From: Burkholderiales bacterium 8X
GTDB lineage: Bacteria > Pseudomonadota > Gammaproteobacteria > Burkholderiales > Burkholderiaceae_C
NCBI GenBank assembly: GCA_902506565.1
Contig: LR732703.1
Span: forward strand, 1,074,525-1,138,524
Reading direction: 5' to 3'
Length of the DNA: 64,000 nucleotides
Both the position numbers and the translations under genes were made by a program. Below the pieces are notes generated by a model. The model worked only from the letters and a program-made list of their open reading frames with translations, had not been told where the DNA came from and did no database searches. This document shows positions 43,667 through 52,064 of the stretch, piece after piece; within the stretch, counting starts at the first letter, position 1, and each line of letters opens with the position of its first letter.

Positions 43667-44368
43667 ATGTCCTCCGCCCCTTTTTCTTCTTCCGCTCCTT
43701 CCGCCTCGTCCCGCCCGCCGATCGAGATCGAAACCGGTCCGAATCCGGTCGCCACGATCATGGTGATGCACGGCCTCGGTGCCGACGGCAACGACTTCGT
43801 GCCGATTGCGCAGCAACTCGACTTGTCGTCCATCGGCCCCGTTCGCTTCGTGTTCCCGAACGCACCGGTCATTCCGGTGACGATCAACGGCGGCTATCGC
43901 ATGCCCGCCTGGTACGACATCGTGGGCGCGGACCTTTCGAAGCGGGAGGACGAAGCCGGCCTGCGCCAGTCGCAGGCAACGCTCGATGCACTCATCGCCG
44001 CCGAAAAGGCGCGCGGCATCCCGGCTCGCAAGATCGTGGTCGCCGGTTTCTCCCAGGGTTGCGCGATGGCGCTGATGACCGGCCTCCGGCATGCCGAGCG
44101 ACTGGCCGGCGTGGTCGGGCTGTCCGGCTACCTGCCGCTCGCCGCCACCACCGAAGCCGAGCGCCATTCCGCCAACCACGACACGCCGATCTTCCTCGCG
44201 CACGGCACCCGCGACGGCGTGGTGCCGATCGCCCGTGCCGTGGCCTCGCGCGACGCCTTGATCGGGCTCGGCCATCCGGTCGAGTGGCACGACTATCCGA
44301 TGGAGCACACGGTTTCGATGGAAGAAGTGGTGGATCTCAACCGCTTCCTGTTGCGCGTGCTTTCGTAA
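43667..44368 (+). CDS. Carboxylesterase/phospholipase family alpha-beta hydrolase
   Basis: A 233-residue serine esterase of the acyl-protein-thioesterase/phospholipase type. The nucleophile elbow is GFSQG in VVAGFSQGCAMAL, the oxyanion region GLGADGNDFVPIA, and the remaining triad residues are the aspartate in GTRDGVVP and histidine in PMEHTVS. It has no signal peptide and acts in the cytoplasm. Probably cleaves short acyl or aryl esters. Start ATG 43667. Confidence 0.93.
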   Translation: MSSAPFSSSAPSASSRPPIEIETGPNPVATIMVMHGLGADGNDFVPIAQQLDLSSIGPVRFVFPNAPVIPVTINGGYRMPAWYDIVGADLSKREDEAGLRQSQATLDALIAAEKARGIPARKIVVAGFSQGCAMALMTGLRHAERLAGVVGLSGYLPLAATTEAERHSANHDTPIFLAHGTRDGVVPIARAVASRDALIGLGHPVEWHDYPMEHTVSMEEVVDLNRFLLRVLS

Positions 44369-44553
44369 GACGAATCAACGGATCGGGCGGTATCGCGCGG
44401 CAGCGGTTCGGGCCTCGCGCCCACCTGGGACCGGTGCCGTAGCGCCCCTGCAGAACGGTCGCTCCCGGGGCATGATTGCCCTAAATACGTGCGCCAGCAG
44501 GCCCGGCGCGGGCATGCTAACTTCCGCCCCACAACGAAATACGGACACATCCA

Positions 44554-46131
44554 ATGAGCAAGATCCAAGAGCGCCTGGGAGCCCTCGCTCCGGCGCGGTT
44601 GAGGGGGATCCGCCGAGGAATCGAGAAGGAAAGCCTGCGGGCCGCGCCCGACGGCCAGCTGGCGCTGACGCCGCATCCGGCGGCACTCGGATCGGCGCTG
44701 ACGCATCCGCACATCACGACCGACTTCAGCGAATCGCAGCTGGAGCTGATCACCGGCGTCCATGCCGACATCGATGCCTGCCTGGAGGAGCTGACCCAGG
44801 TGCACCAGTTCACCTACCGGGCATTGGCTGCGGCCGGCGACGAGCGGCTCTGGGTCTCGAGCATGCCCTGCGGCCTGCCGCCCGACGAGACCATCCCGAT
44901 CGGGCGCTACGGCTCGTCGAACGTCGGCCGCGCCAAGAGCGTCTACCGGATGGGCCTCAGCCACCGCTACGGCCGGCGCATGCAGACCATCTCGGGCATT
45001 CACTACAACTGGTCGCTGCCGGAGGTTTCGAGCGAGCAGTACTTCGGCCTCATCCGAAATTTCAGGCGCCATGCCTTCCTGCTCCTGTACCTGTTCGGCG
45101 CATCGCCGGCGCTGTGCTCGAGCTTTGTCGACGGACGGCCGCACGAACTGCAGCCGATCGGCACCGGCAGCATGCACATGCCCTACGGCACGTCGCTCCG
45201 GATGGGTCGACTCGGCTACCAGAGCGAGGCCCAGGCATCGCTTGCGGTGAGCTACAACAATCTCGATGGCTACGCCGCTTCGCTCCAGGATGCGCTGACC
45301 CGGCCCTGGCCCGCCTACGAGGCGCTCGGCATCCGTAACCCGGGCGGCGAGTACAACCAGCTCGCCACCAGCCTGCTGCAGATCGAGAACGAGTTCTACG
45401 GCACCATCCGGCCGAAGCGCGTCATCTACCCCGGCGAGCGTCCGCTGCATGCCTTGCGCGAACGGGGCGTCGAATATGTCGAGGTTCGGCTGATGGACCT
45501 CGACCCCTTCGAGCCCGTCGGCATCAACGCCTCGACCATTCGCTTCCTCGACGTGTTCCTGATGCATTGCCTGCTGAGCGACAGCCCGCCCGACACCCGC
45601 GCCGAGATTGCCGAGCTGGCGCAAAACCAGCACCTCACCGCCGCCAGCGGAAGGCAGCCCGGCTTGACGCTGCAGCGCAAGGGCCAGGCCGTGCCGCTGA
45701 CCGAATGGGCGGCGGAGTTGCTCGGCGAATTCGACCCGATTGCGGTCGCCCTCGACGCGGCGCATACCGGGAGCCTGCACCAGGATGCGCTCAAGGCGGC
45801 CCGCCAGGCCCTGGACGATTCCTCGGTGCTGCCGTCGGCACGGGTGCTCGCCGAAATGGCGCGGCATGACGATTCTTTCGTCGGGTTCATCCGGGCCCAG
45901 TCCCACGGCACCCGCGACAAACTGCTTTCTGAGCCGCTGTCGGCAGCGCGCCTCTCGCACTTCGAGCAGGAAACCCAGGCTTCGCTCGCAGCGCAGCGCG
46001 AGATCGAAGCCGGCGACACCATGCCCTTCGAGGTCTATCGCGAGCAATACGTCTCGCCGAAGCGGCTCGGCTTCAAGAATCATTGGGCCGAGATGCACCA
46101 GCCGGCCGAGGCGCAGGCAGCCAGTCTTTGA
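44554..46131 (+). CDS. gshA: Glutamate--cysteine ligase
   Basis: A 525-residue gamma-glutamylcysteine synthetase of the E. coli GshA type (519 residues), the first step of glutathione synthesis. Characteristic blocks are RGIEKESLR, DFSESQLELITG, SSMPCGLP, GLSHRYGRRMQTISGIHYNWS, and LQIENEFYGTIRPKR. No fused ATP-grasp (GshB) domain is present. In this window it also matters as the supplier of gamma-glutamylcysteine for EgtB. The 185-bp upstream gap holds no other gene. A hairpin without a T-run follows the gene. Confidence 0.96.
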   Translation: MSKIQERLGALAPARLRGIRRGIEKESLRAAPDGQLALTPHPAALGSALTHPHITTDFSESQLELITGVHADIDACLEELTQVHQFTYRALAAAGDERLWVSSMPCGLPPDETIPIGRYGSSNVGRAKSVYRMGLSHRYGRRMQTISGIHYNWSLPEVSSEQYFGLIRNFRRHAFLLLYLFGASPALCSSFVDGRPHELQPIGTGSMHMPYGTSLRMGRLGYQSEAQASLAVSYNNLDGYAASLQDALTRPWPAYEALGIRNPGGEYNQLATSLLQIENEFYGTIRPKRVIYPGERPLHALRERGVEYVEVRLMDLDPFEPVGINASTIRFLDVFLMHCLLSDSPPDTRAEIAELAQNQHLTAASGRQPGLTLQRKGQAVPLTEWAAELLGEFDPIAVALDAAHTGSLHQDALKAARQALDDSSVLPSARVLAEMARHDDSFVGFIRAQSHGTRDKLLSEPLSAARLSHFEQETQASLAAQREIEAGDTMPFEVYREQYVSPKRLGFKNHWAEMHQPAEAQAASL

Positions 46132-46182
46132 GCGGCATGGCGGGCGATTTGCTCGCCACCATTGGCCCGCGCGGACGAGGAG

Positions 46183-46200
46183 GGTAGGCCTTCGCCTACC
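46183..46200 (+). terminator. Hairpin downstream of gshA
   Basis: GGTAGGC-CTTC-GCCTACC forms a 7-bp perfect stem with a stable tetraloop 52 bp after the gshA stop. No T-run follows, so a rho-dependent pause, attenuator or mRNA-end stabiliser is as likely as a terminator. Confidence 0.45.
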
Positions 46201-46283
46201 GAGACTGGCCTTTCAGGCTCACCGCACGGTCGATGCGGCTGGCGATGATGCAGCCAAGCAACTCAGAAGCAGCCGGCCGTCAA

Positions 46284-46664
46284 ATGACTTTCAAGACCTA
46301 TCTGGTCGAAGACAACGCAGTGATTCGGGACAACCTCGTCGGTTTCCTCGAAGACATCGCCGATGCACAGATCGTGGCCCACGCCACCGGGGAAGCCGAG
46401 GCAGTCGAGTGGCTCGGCTCGCATCGCGACAGCTGGGACGTGGCGATCGTCGACCTGTTCCTGCAGCAGGGCAACGGCCTGGGCGTGGTCAATGCGTGCC
46501 GAAAGCGCAATGCACATCAGAAAGTCGTGGTCCTCAGCAACTACGCGACGCCGGATATGCGCGCGAGGTCCAAGGCGCTGGGGGCGGATGCCTTCTTCGA
46601 CAAGTCCGCAGAGATCGACCTGTTGCTGGACTATTGCGAGAAGCTGAACCATCGCAGCAGCTGA
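46284..46664 (+). CDS. Stand-alone response regulator receiver protein
   Basis: A 126-residue single receiver domain with no output domain. The acidic pocket is E9/D10, phosphoacceptor D57 (AIVDLFLQQG), switch serine S85 (VVLSNYA) and K107 (FFDKSAE). The glutamine-rich LFLQQGNG next to D57 is unusual. Single-domain receivers act as phosphate sinks or bind partner proteins. No kinase gene is adjacent. ATG at 46284 is chosen over upstream ATGs (46233, 46245) that would precede the domain. Confidence 0.9.
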   Translation: MTFKTYLVEDNAVIRDNLVGFLEDIADAQIVAHATGEAEAVEWLGSHRDSWDVAIVDLFLQQGNGLGVVNACRKRNAHQKVVVLSNYATPDMRARSKALGADAFFDKSAEIDLLLDYCEKLNHRSS

Positions 46665-46768
46665 ACGGCCGGACCGCCGGTAGAGCCGGCTGAAGCAGGG
46701 TAGAGCAGGGTAGAGCCCGTGGGGCCGGGCCCGTGGCCCGCCTGCCCCGCGTGGCCGACCCGCCACGC

Positions 46769-48970
46769 TCATGGCGTCCGCTGCAGCCCGATCGGAAGCC
46801 GGCTGTCCAGCCAACCCAGCTGCCAGGCAATCACCGCAGCGATCACCACCAGCAGCAAACCCAGCGACCAGAGCGCCGCACGGCTCCGATCGGCGAAAGG
46901 ATCGGCGACCGGCCGAAGGTCCTGCGGCGGCACATGCGCCGTCTTGGACAGCGACGAACCGAGCCGCACGTTCACCTTCATTCGTCCGTTGATCGCCCAG
47001 CCGCTCGCGTCGAGGATCGGACCGAGGCTTCGCTGGCGCAGCTTGAGCCAGGCGATCAGCATGCTCGGCCCCGAGATCGCGAGCACGATCCCGACCAGGG
47101 CGATCGGTATCCATTGCCCGAGATCGATGAACTTGCTGAACACCGCCACCAGCACGGCGCTGATGCTGCCCATCGCGACCCCGATCGCCGCGACCGTGCC
47201 GACATCGATCCGGCTGCCGGGCAGCTTGAGGTTCTGAGCCACCGGCTTCGGCGTACCCGCCGCACCCGGCACCGCGAGTTGCTGGTCGGCGGTGGTGAGG
47301 GTGGTCGCAAGCGAGCCGAGCGCGCCTTGCGCATGGGCTTCGCTCGCCGCGGCACGGCGCGCGACCTGCTCCTCGATCATCCGCACGAACTTCTTGTAGG
47401 GGGAGAAGAAGGCCTGCGAAACGCTGGTCGGGTTGTCGATCAGCCGGACGATGGTGGCATCCCAGTCGCGGCCCTGCCGGTCGTAGAAGACGCCGTTGCG
47501 GCCGACGAAGAGGAAGTCGGTATCGCCGGCGGTAAAGGCGGCCACGATGCCGAGCTTCTTGCCTTCGCGTCGGCATTCGCAGTACGCCAGGCAGGTCTTC
47601 GCGAGGCCGGCGAGGGTTGCGTGCTGCTTGATGTCGTCCACCTGCACGGTCAGGTCGCAGCTCCTGCTGTCGAGGTAGAGCGTGCCGGCCTGGAAGATCG
47701 CGCCCTCGCGCTTGTAGAAAGCCTTGAACGAGACGAAGTTCTCCAGCAGTTGCAGCAGGTCGCGCTTGAAGCGCAGCAGCTTCTCGAGCTCCAGCAGCCG
47801 CGCGTTGTGCGAGGCGGTGCGTTCGTCCTCGTCGACGAGGGCCATCACCGCTTCGCGGGCTTTCAACAACTCGTCGACTTCCTCCGGGGAGGCCTCCGAA
47901 AGCGGCGACACGGGCTTGGCTGCGAGCCATGCCTGGCAAGGCGCAACGCGTTGCTGCAACTCGGCCCAGCCGGATTCGGCCAGCATGTCCACGCAGGCGC
48001 CGAGCAGCGGCGCGACCGCCTTCGAACGGAGCAGGCGCAGCGCGTCTGCCCAAGCCGGATTGACACCCTCGCACAAGGGCAGCGAGCGGCCCGGCGCGAC
48101 CGGCGCCAACGGCAGTTCGGCCAACGGCGCCGATTGCAGCGCCAGCTGCTGCGCGCCGAGGGCTTGATAAGTCTCGATCGACGCATTCAGCGCCGGCACC
48201 GACTGGATGTCGTAGGCCGCGATGCGGCAACGCGTGAAGAAGTCGTCGACCTTGGCCTGCACCGCGTTGACCGCCTCGGTCGCCGCCAGCAGCTCGCCGT
48301 TGCACTGTCGGGAGCCGTCCCCCACCTGCCAGTCGCGAAGGGCTTCGAGCTGGCCAAAGAACGCTTCGGCACGCTTGCGATCGATGCCGTCCAACCCGCT
48401 GCTGTCCTTCAGGGTGCCATGCGTGGCGGCGATCCGCTCGATGGTTTTGCGAGCGGCCTGATCGTCCTCTGCGGTGGCCGGCGTGATGACGCCGTCGCCG
48501 TTGAAGCGCATCGCCGCGACCTGCTCGCTGCGCTGGAGCACGTCGGCGAGCGTGATGGTGTCTGCATCTTCCTTGCCGGCAAGCTGGAGCACGCGGCGGG
48601 CTTCGTCCGCGAGCGTCGGAGGCACCGTGGCTTCGGGCGGGGCCGGCGGCTCGCGGACGAAGTCGGAGAGCATCAGGCTGTCGCCGCCGCGGGTCAGAAG
48701 CTCGGTGTCCCGCACCTGCGCGCAAGCCCATTCGCAGGCGGCGATCAGCTCGGGCGGCCGGATGCGCTGGTCATCGTCGGTGTCGATCAGGTCGAGGGTG
48801 CGGGTGTCGAACTCGATGCCGCGCGTCGGGCAAGCCAGCGCGACCCAGAGCTTCTGGTCGAGCGAGCGGATGTTCGCGATGTCGGCGCCGGAGCGGAGCA
48901 CGACCTGGTCGACCCCGCCTGCGCGAAAGAACTGCCACCGATGGTGCTTGCCGGGGTGGTTTTCTGCCAT
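46769..48970 (-). CDS. Large membrane protein with EF-hand-like motif
   Basis: Unrecognised 733-residue protein. Near the N-terminus residues 63-74 read DTDDDQRIRPPE, a full EF-hand loop pattern (acid at 1, 3, 5, isoleucine at 8, glutamate at 12); a weaker loop lies at NGDGVIT (about 157-163). A long helical, alanine/glutamate-rich middle follows, including VDELLKAREAVMALVDE. The last 170 residues hold three hydrophobic helices (around VGTVAAIGVAMG, IPIALVGIVLAIS and LWSLGLLLVVIAA). The bulk is therefore probably cytoplasmic or periplasmic and calcium-responsive, tethered by the C-terminus. It lies 18 bp after the HPF-like gene in the same direction. Confidence 0.8.
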   Translation of the reverse strand: MAENHPGKHHRWQFFRAGGVDQVVLRSGADIANIRSLDQKLWVALACPTRGIEFDTRTLDLIDTDDDQRIRPPELIAACEWACAQVRDTELLTRGGDSLMLSDFVREPPAPPEATVPPTLADEARRVLQLAGKEDADTITLADVLQRSEQVAAMRFNGDGVITPATAEDDQAARKTIERIAATHGTLKDSSGLDGIDRKRAEAFFGQLEALRDWQVGDGSRQCNGELLAATEAVNAVQAKVDDFFTRCRIAAYDIQSVPALNASIETYQALGAQQLALQSAPLAELPLAPVAPGRSLPLCEGVNPAWADALRLLRSKAVAPLLGACVDMLAESGWAELQQRVAPCQAWLAAKPVSPLSEASPEEVDELLKAREAVMALVDEDERTASHNARLLELEKLLRFKRDLLQLLENFVSFKAFYKREGAIFQAGTLYLDSRSCDLTVQVDDIKQHATLAGLAKTCLAYCECRREGKKLGIVAAFTAGDTDFLFVGRNGVFYDRQGRDWDATIVRLIDNPTSVSQAFFSPYKKFVRMIEEQVARRAAASEAHAQGALGSLATTLTTADQQLAVPGAAGTPKPVAQNLKLPGSRIDVGTVAAIGVAMGSISAVLVAVFSKFIDLGQWIPIALVGIVLAISGPSMLIAWLKLRQRSLGPILDASGWAINGRMKVNVRLGSSLSKTAHVPPQDLRPVADPFADRSRAALWSLGLLLVVIAAVIAWQLGWLDSRLPIGLQRTP

Positions 48971-48988
48971 GCCTTCCGAATGCTCCTG

Positions 48989-49372
48989 CTACTCGCCGGC
49001 GTTGCCTCCGAGCACCACCTCGACCGCATCCGGATCGCGGCGGATCGATGTGCGCTGGCGATGATCGTTCTGCCGGCCGAGCGCACTGTCCAGCGCGCGC
49101 TTCAGCTTGTCGGTGGCACCGCGGAATGCAAGGTCCATGTTGGCCGCATGGTGCGTCACCGTGACCGGCTGGTGATGGGCGAGGCGTGCTTCCATCGTGC
49201 AGCGCTTGTCGCCGGCGCCGTTGGCGGCATGGTTCTCGTCGCTCAGGTGAACTTCGATGCGGGTCATGTCGGCCGAAAAGCGCTGCAGGTGTTGCGTGAC
49301 TTCCTCGTTGGCCCAGCGCTCCAGCGTCTCCTTGTTGTCGATGCCGTTGCTGGTGTTGACTTGGACTTGCAT
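48989..49372 (-). CDS. Short ribosome hibernation factor-like protein (HPF/RaiA family)
   Basis: A 127-residue protein of the sigma-54 modulation/S30EA family. The beta-strand region (MQVQVNTSNGIDNKETLERWANEEV, interrupted here for clarity by residue 20) is followed by RIEVHLSDENHA and the helix DLAFRGATDKLKRALDSALGR, which occupy the 30S decoding channel in the family. It lacks the C-terminal dimer domain of long HPF, so it is a short type. Start ATG 49372. Together with the large EF-hand protein downstream it may form one transcript. Confidence 0.85.
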   Translation of the reverse strand: MQVQVNTSNGIDNKETLERWANEEVTQHLQRFSADMTRIEVHLSDENHAANGAGDKRCTMEARLAHHQPVTVTHHAANMDLAFRGATDKLKRALDSALGRQNDHRQRTSIRRDPDAVEVVLGGNAGE

Positions 49373-49579
49373 GCGGATGCCTTTCGTTGTGCGTTCTGAG
49401 TCGGAACACCTTGGACCCCGCGACGGCTGAGCCGCGTAGGTGGAGGGAGCATCGAACCGAAGGAGATCCGTGGCTGGGGACCCGGTGCCGTGCAAACGAT
49501 GGCGGCCTACGCGAGCGCTGGCCGTGTTGTCATAGGCTGCGAGGGTGCCGATTCGCGCACTACCGAAGGAAATCCCAAC

Positions 49580-49786
49580 ATGAAAAAACTCCTCGTCGCA
49601 CTCGCCGCCGGCGCCGCTTGCCTGCTTTCGGCAACGGTCTCGGCGCAGCCGCACGGTCCGCGTGGACCTGGCATGGAGCCGCATCGCCCGGGCTCGATGC
49701 ATCGTCCGCACCGCCGCCACAAGGTCTGGGTGCCCGCACACCGCGAGCACGGCCGGATGGTCCGCGGGCATTACGTCTGGCGCTGA
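49580..49786 (+). CDS. Small secreted histidine/proline-rich protein
   Basis: A 68-residue protein with a signal peptide (MKKLLVALAAGAACLLSATVSA) and a 46-residue mature part rich in histidine, proline and arginine, ending GHYVWR. Similar short exported proteins with a YxW-type ending occur in many betaproteobacteria. The histidines could bind metal ions. AAGGA is upstream of the ATG. The function is unknown. Confidence 0.8.
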   Translation: MKKLLVALAAGAACLLSATVSAQPHGPRGPGMEPHRPGSMHRPHRRHKVWVPAHREHGRMVRGHYVWR

Positions 49787-49874
49787 TCGGACGCAGAGCC
49801 GACCCTCCGCTGGCCATGACAATCGGGCGTGACGCCTCGTCACCTCACTTCCCCAACGAAGGAAAGCCCGCACC

Positions 49875-50846
49875 ATGGCCATCCAGTGGTTCCCCGGCCA
49901 CATGCACCTCACCCGCAAGGCGATCGCCGAGCGGGTGAAGGACATCGATGTCGTGATCGAGTTGCTCGATGCACGGCTTCCGGGCTCCAGCGCCAACCCG
50001 ATGCTGGCCGAGCTCACCGGGCATCGCCCCGGACTCAAGATCCTGAACAAGCAGGATCTCGCCGATCCGGCGCGCACCGCTCGCTGGATCGCCCATTTCA
50101 ACGCGCTGCCGCAGGTTCGCGCCATCGGCCTCGATGCAAGCGAAACCGCGCCGGCTCGCCGCCTGATCGAGGCCTGCCGCGCGCTTGCGCCCAACCGCGG
50201 CGGCCTTGCCAAGCCGATGCGGGTGCTGATCTGCGGCATACCGAATGTCGGCAAGTCGACCTTGATCAACACCCTGGTCGGAACCCGCAAGGCCAAGACC
50301 GGCGACGAAGCCGGCATCACCCGGCTGGAACAGCGCATCGTGCTGGCCGACGACTTCTACCTCTGGGATACGCCGGGCGTGCTGTGGCCGCGGATCATCG
50401 TCGCGAGAAGCGGCTACAACCTGGCAGCGAGCGGCGCCATTGGCCGCAATGCGTTCGACGAGGAAGAAGTGGCGCTGGAACTCCTCGCCTACCTGAAGCA
50501 GGCCTACGCCGGCCAGGTACAGGCGCGCTTCGGATTGCAGGAAGAGATCGCCGATCTCGGCGACGAAGCCGTGCTCGAGGCGATCGGCCGCCGCCGCGGT
50601 GCGCTGCTCGGCAAGGGGCGGGTCAACCTTCAGAAGGCGGCAGAAATCGTGATGAACGAGTTCCGAAGCGGCGGGCTCGGCCGGGTCACGCTGGAAACGC
50701 CGGAGGAGTTCGCCGACTGGCTCGCTGCCGGCCAGGCCGCGGAAGCCGAACGCGAGGCCAGGAAGGCGGCCAGGTCGCGCAAGGTGCGTCCGTTGAAAGG
50801 CGACGACCTGCCCGACCCGGCTGACAACCCGGCGGCGTCGTCCTGA
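49875..50846 (+). CDS. ylqF: Ribosome biogenesis GTPase YlqF/RbgA
   Basis: A 323-residue circularly permuted GTPase. The G4 motif NKQD comes first (LNKQDLAD, about 55-62), then G1 GIPNVGKST (about 118-126), then G3 DTPG (about 160), the order that defines the YlqF/YawG group. RbgA promotes late 50S ribosome assembly. The N-terminal start [15 protein letters not shown] is typical. The C-terminal extension is long and basic ([11 protein letters not shown]). It converges with hsdS with six bases between the stop codons. Confidence 0.94.
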   Translation: MAIQWFPGHMHLTRKAIAERVKDIDVVIELLDARLPGSSANPMLAELTGHRPGLKILNKQDLADPARTARWIAHFNALPQVRAIGLDASETAPARRLIEACRALAPNRGGLAKPMRVLICGIPNVGKSTLINTLVGTRKAKTGDEAGITRLEQRIVLADDFYLWDTPGVLWPRIIVARSGYNLAASGAIGRNAFDEEEVALELLAYLKQAYAGQVQARFGLQEEIADLGDEAVLEAIGRRRGALLGKGRVNLQKAAEIVMNEFRSGGLGRVTLETPEEFADWLAAGQAAEAEREARKAARSRKVRPLKGDDLPDPADNPAASS

Positions 50847-50852
50847 GCCGCC

Positions 50853-52064
50853 TCAGATGAACCGGTTGGGATCGTAGGTTCGTCCGGCCAGCGCCACGAT
50901 CAGCTTGCGAGCGGCCGCCAGTCCGGCTGCATGCTGGCGAGAAATCGAATGCAGCGCCGACACGTGTTGCGCGAAGCGCTGCTGGCGTTCCAGCGGTGGC
51001 ACCATGATCGAGAGGCCGCGCAGCCGCGCCTGCGAGATGTTGAGCATCGAAGCCGCCGTGCCGCTCGCCAGGAGCCGCATGCGATCTCGCATGGTGGCGC
51101 TGGCGAGCAGGCCCCAGAGATAGAGCGGGTGCAGCCCGGCGTCCTCGCGCGGCCGAAGGCGAAAGATGAGGTCGGGCATCAGCATTCGCCCGCCGGTCTT
51201 CCAGACATAGGCCGGCGTTCCGACCAGTTCCAGCGTGTTCTTGCGGCTGATGAGAAGGTCGCCTGCATGGACTTCGTGCCGCGGGTCCGGGGTTTCGCGG
51301 GCCGGCAGCGTCTTGTGGTCGGATTCGTCGTAGTTCGACCCGGCGAGCGCGCTCAGGCGAAGCACGCCCCATTCGCCGGCTCGCCGCGGCCGCTCTTCGC
51401 AGCGAGGGCTGCGGCCGCCTTCGAAGTCGAGCACCTCGCCCAAGGTGCGGATCGGCCACTTGCGGGGATTGGCGGCAGCGTCGCCGAACATCTCGGTATG
51501 CAGCGCGCGCACCAGCTCGTCGCCCTTGGCGATCGATTCGCGCCGCAGTCCGGCCAGGCGCTCCGCGCAGGTCATGGCGGCCACTCGCTTGCGCTGGTCG
51601 TCGAGCGGCGGCACGGGGATGCGGATGGCGGCCATGTAGTCGGTCGGCACCCGCTTCTGTCCGGCGGTGCCGGTGAAGCTCATCACGGCCTGCCGCCGAA
51701 AGCTTTCGCGCCGGACGAAGAAGTAGAGCCATTCGGGCAGCACCAGCTCGCGCGCCCGCAGCACATGGAACTCGGTCGAGCCGAAACCCCAGCCGCCGAC
51801 CATTTCGGCGACGCAGGCCGCCTTGCCGTTCTCCATGCAGGGCGTGATCTTGGCGAACAGCACGTCGCGATCGCGGAACACGGTGTAGCCGCGGCGCACT
51901 TCGCCGTAAGGCCGCGTGAGTCGCTGCACGATGCGCCCGGACACGGCATCGACCGCCGACATCGGCACGAAGCTGACCACGTCGTCATCCGCCAGGCCGT
52001 GGTTCCGTGGCAGCCGAGGATTGATGTCGCAGACCTCGGCCAGCGCAAGCTCGCGGATGCGCAT
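50853..52064 (-). CDS. hsdS: Type I restriction-modification specificity subunit HsdS
   Basis: A 403-residue DNA-recognition subunit with two target-recognition domains (about 1-190 and 200-390), each followed by a helical spacer. Typical stretches are GYTVFRDRDVLFAKITPCMENGK, IPVPPLDDQRKRVAAM, WPIRTLGEVLDFEGGRSP and IMVPPLERQQRFAQHV. ATG at 52064 shares one base with the hsdM stop (TGATG). No hsdR gene is present next to it or elsewhere in the window. The two half-recognition sequences cannot be read from the protein. Confidence 0.9.
   Translation of the reverse strand: MRIRELALAEVCDINPRLPRNHGLADDDVVSFVPMSAVDAVSGRIVQRLTRPYGEVRRGYTVFRDRDVLFAKITPCMENGKAACVAEMVGGWGFGSTEFHVLRARELVLPEWLYFFVRRESFRRQAVMSFTGTAGQKRVPTDYMAAIRIPVPPLDDQRKRVAAMTCAERLAGLRRESIAKGDELVRALHTEMFGDAAANPRKWPIRTLGEVLDFEGGRSPRCEERPRRAGEWGVLRLSALAGSNYDESDHKTLPARETPDPRHEVHAGDLLISRKNTLELVGTPAYVWKTGGRMLMPDLIFRLRPREDAGLHPLYLWGLLASATMRDRMRLLASGTAASMLNISQARLRGLSIMVPPLERQQRFAQHVSALHSISRQHAAGLAAARKLIVALAGRTYDPNRFI

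Noticed and set aside
46733..49399. An 888-codon plus-strand open frame
   Set aside because: It lies opposite the 733-residue membrane protein gene, has arginine-, alanine- and aspartate-rich composition with no domain or signal, and mirrors high-GC codon use. It is a shadow of the minus-strand gene.
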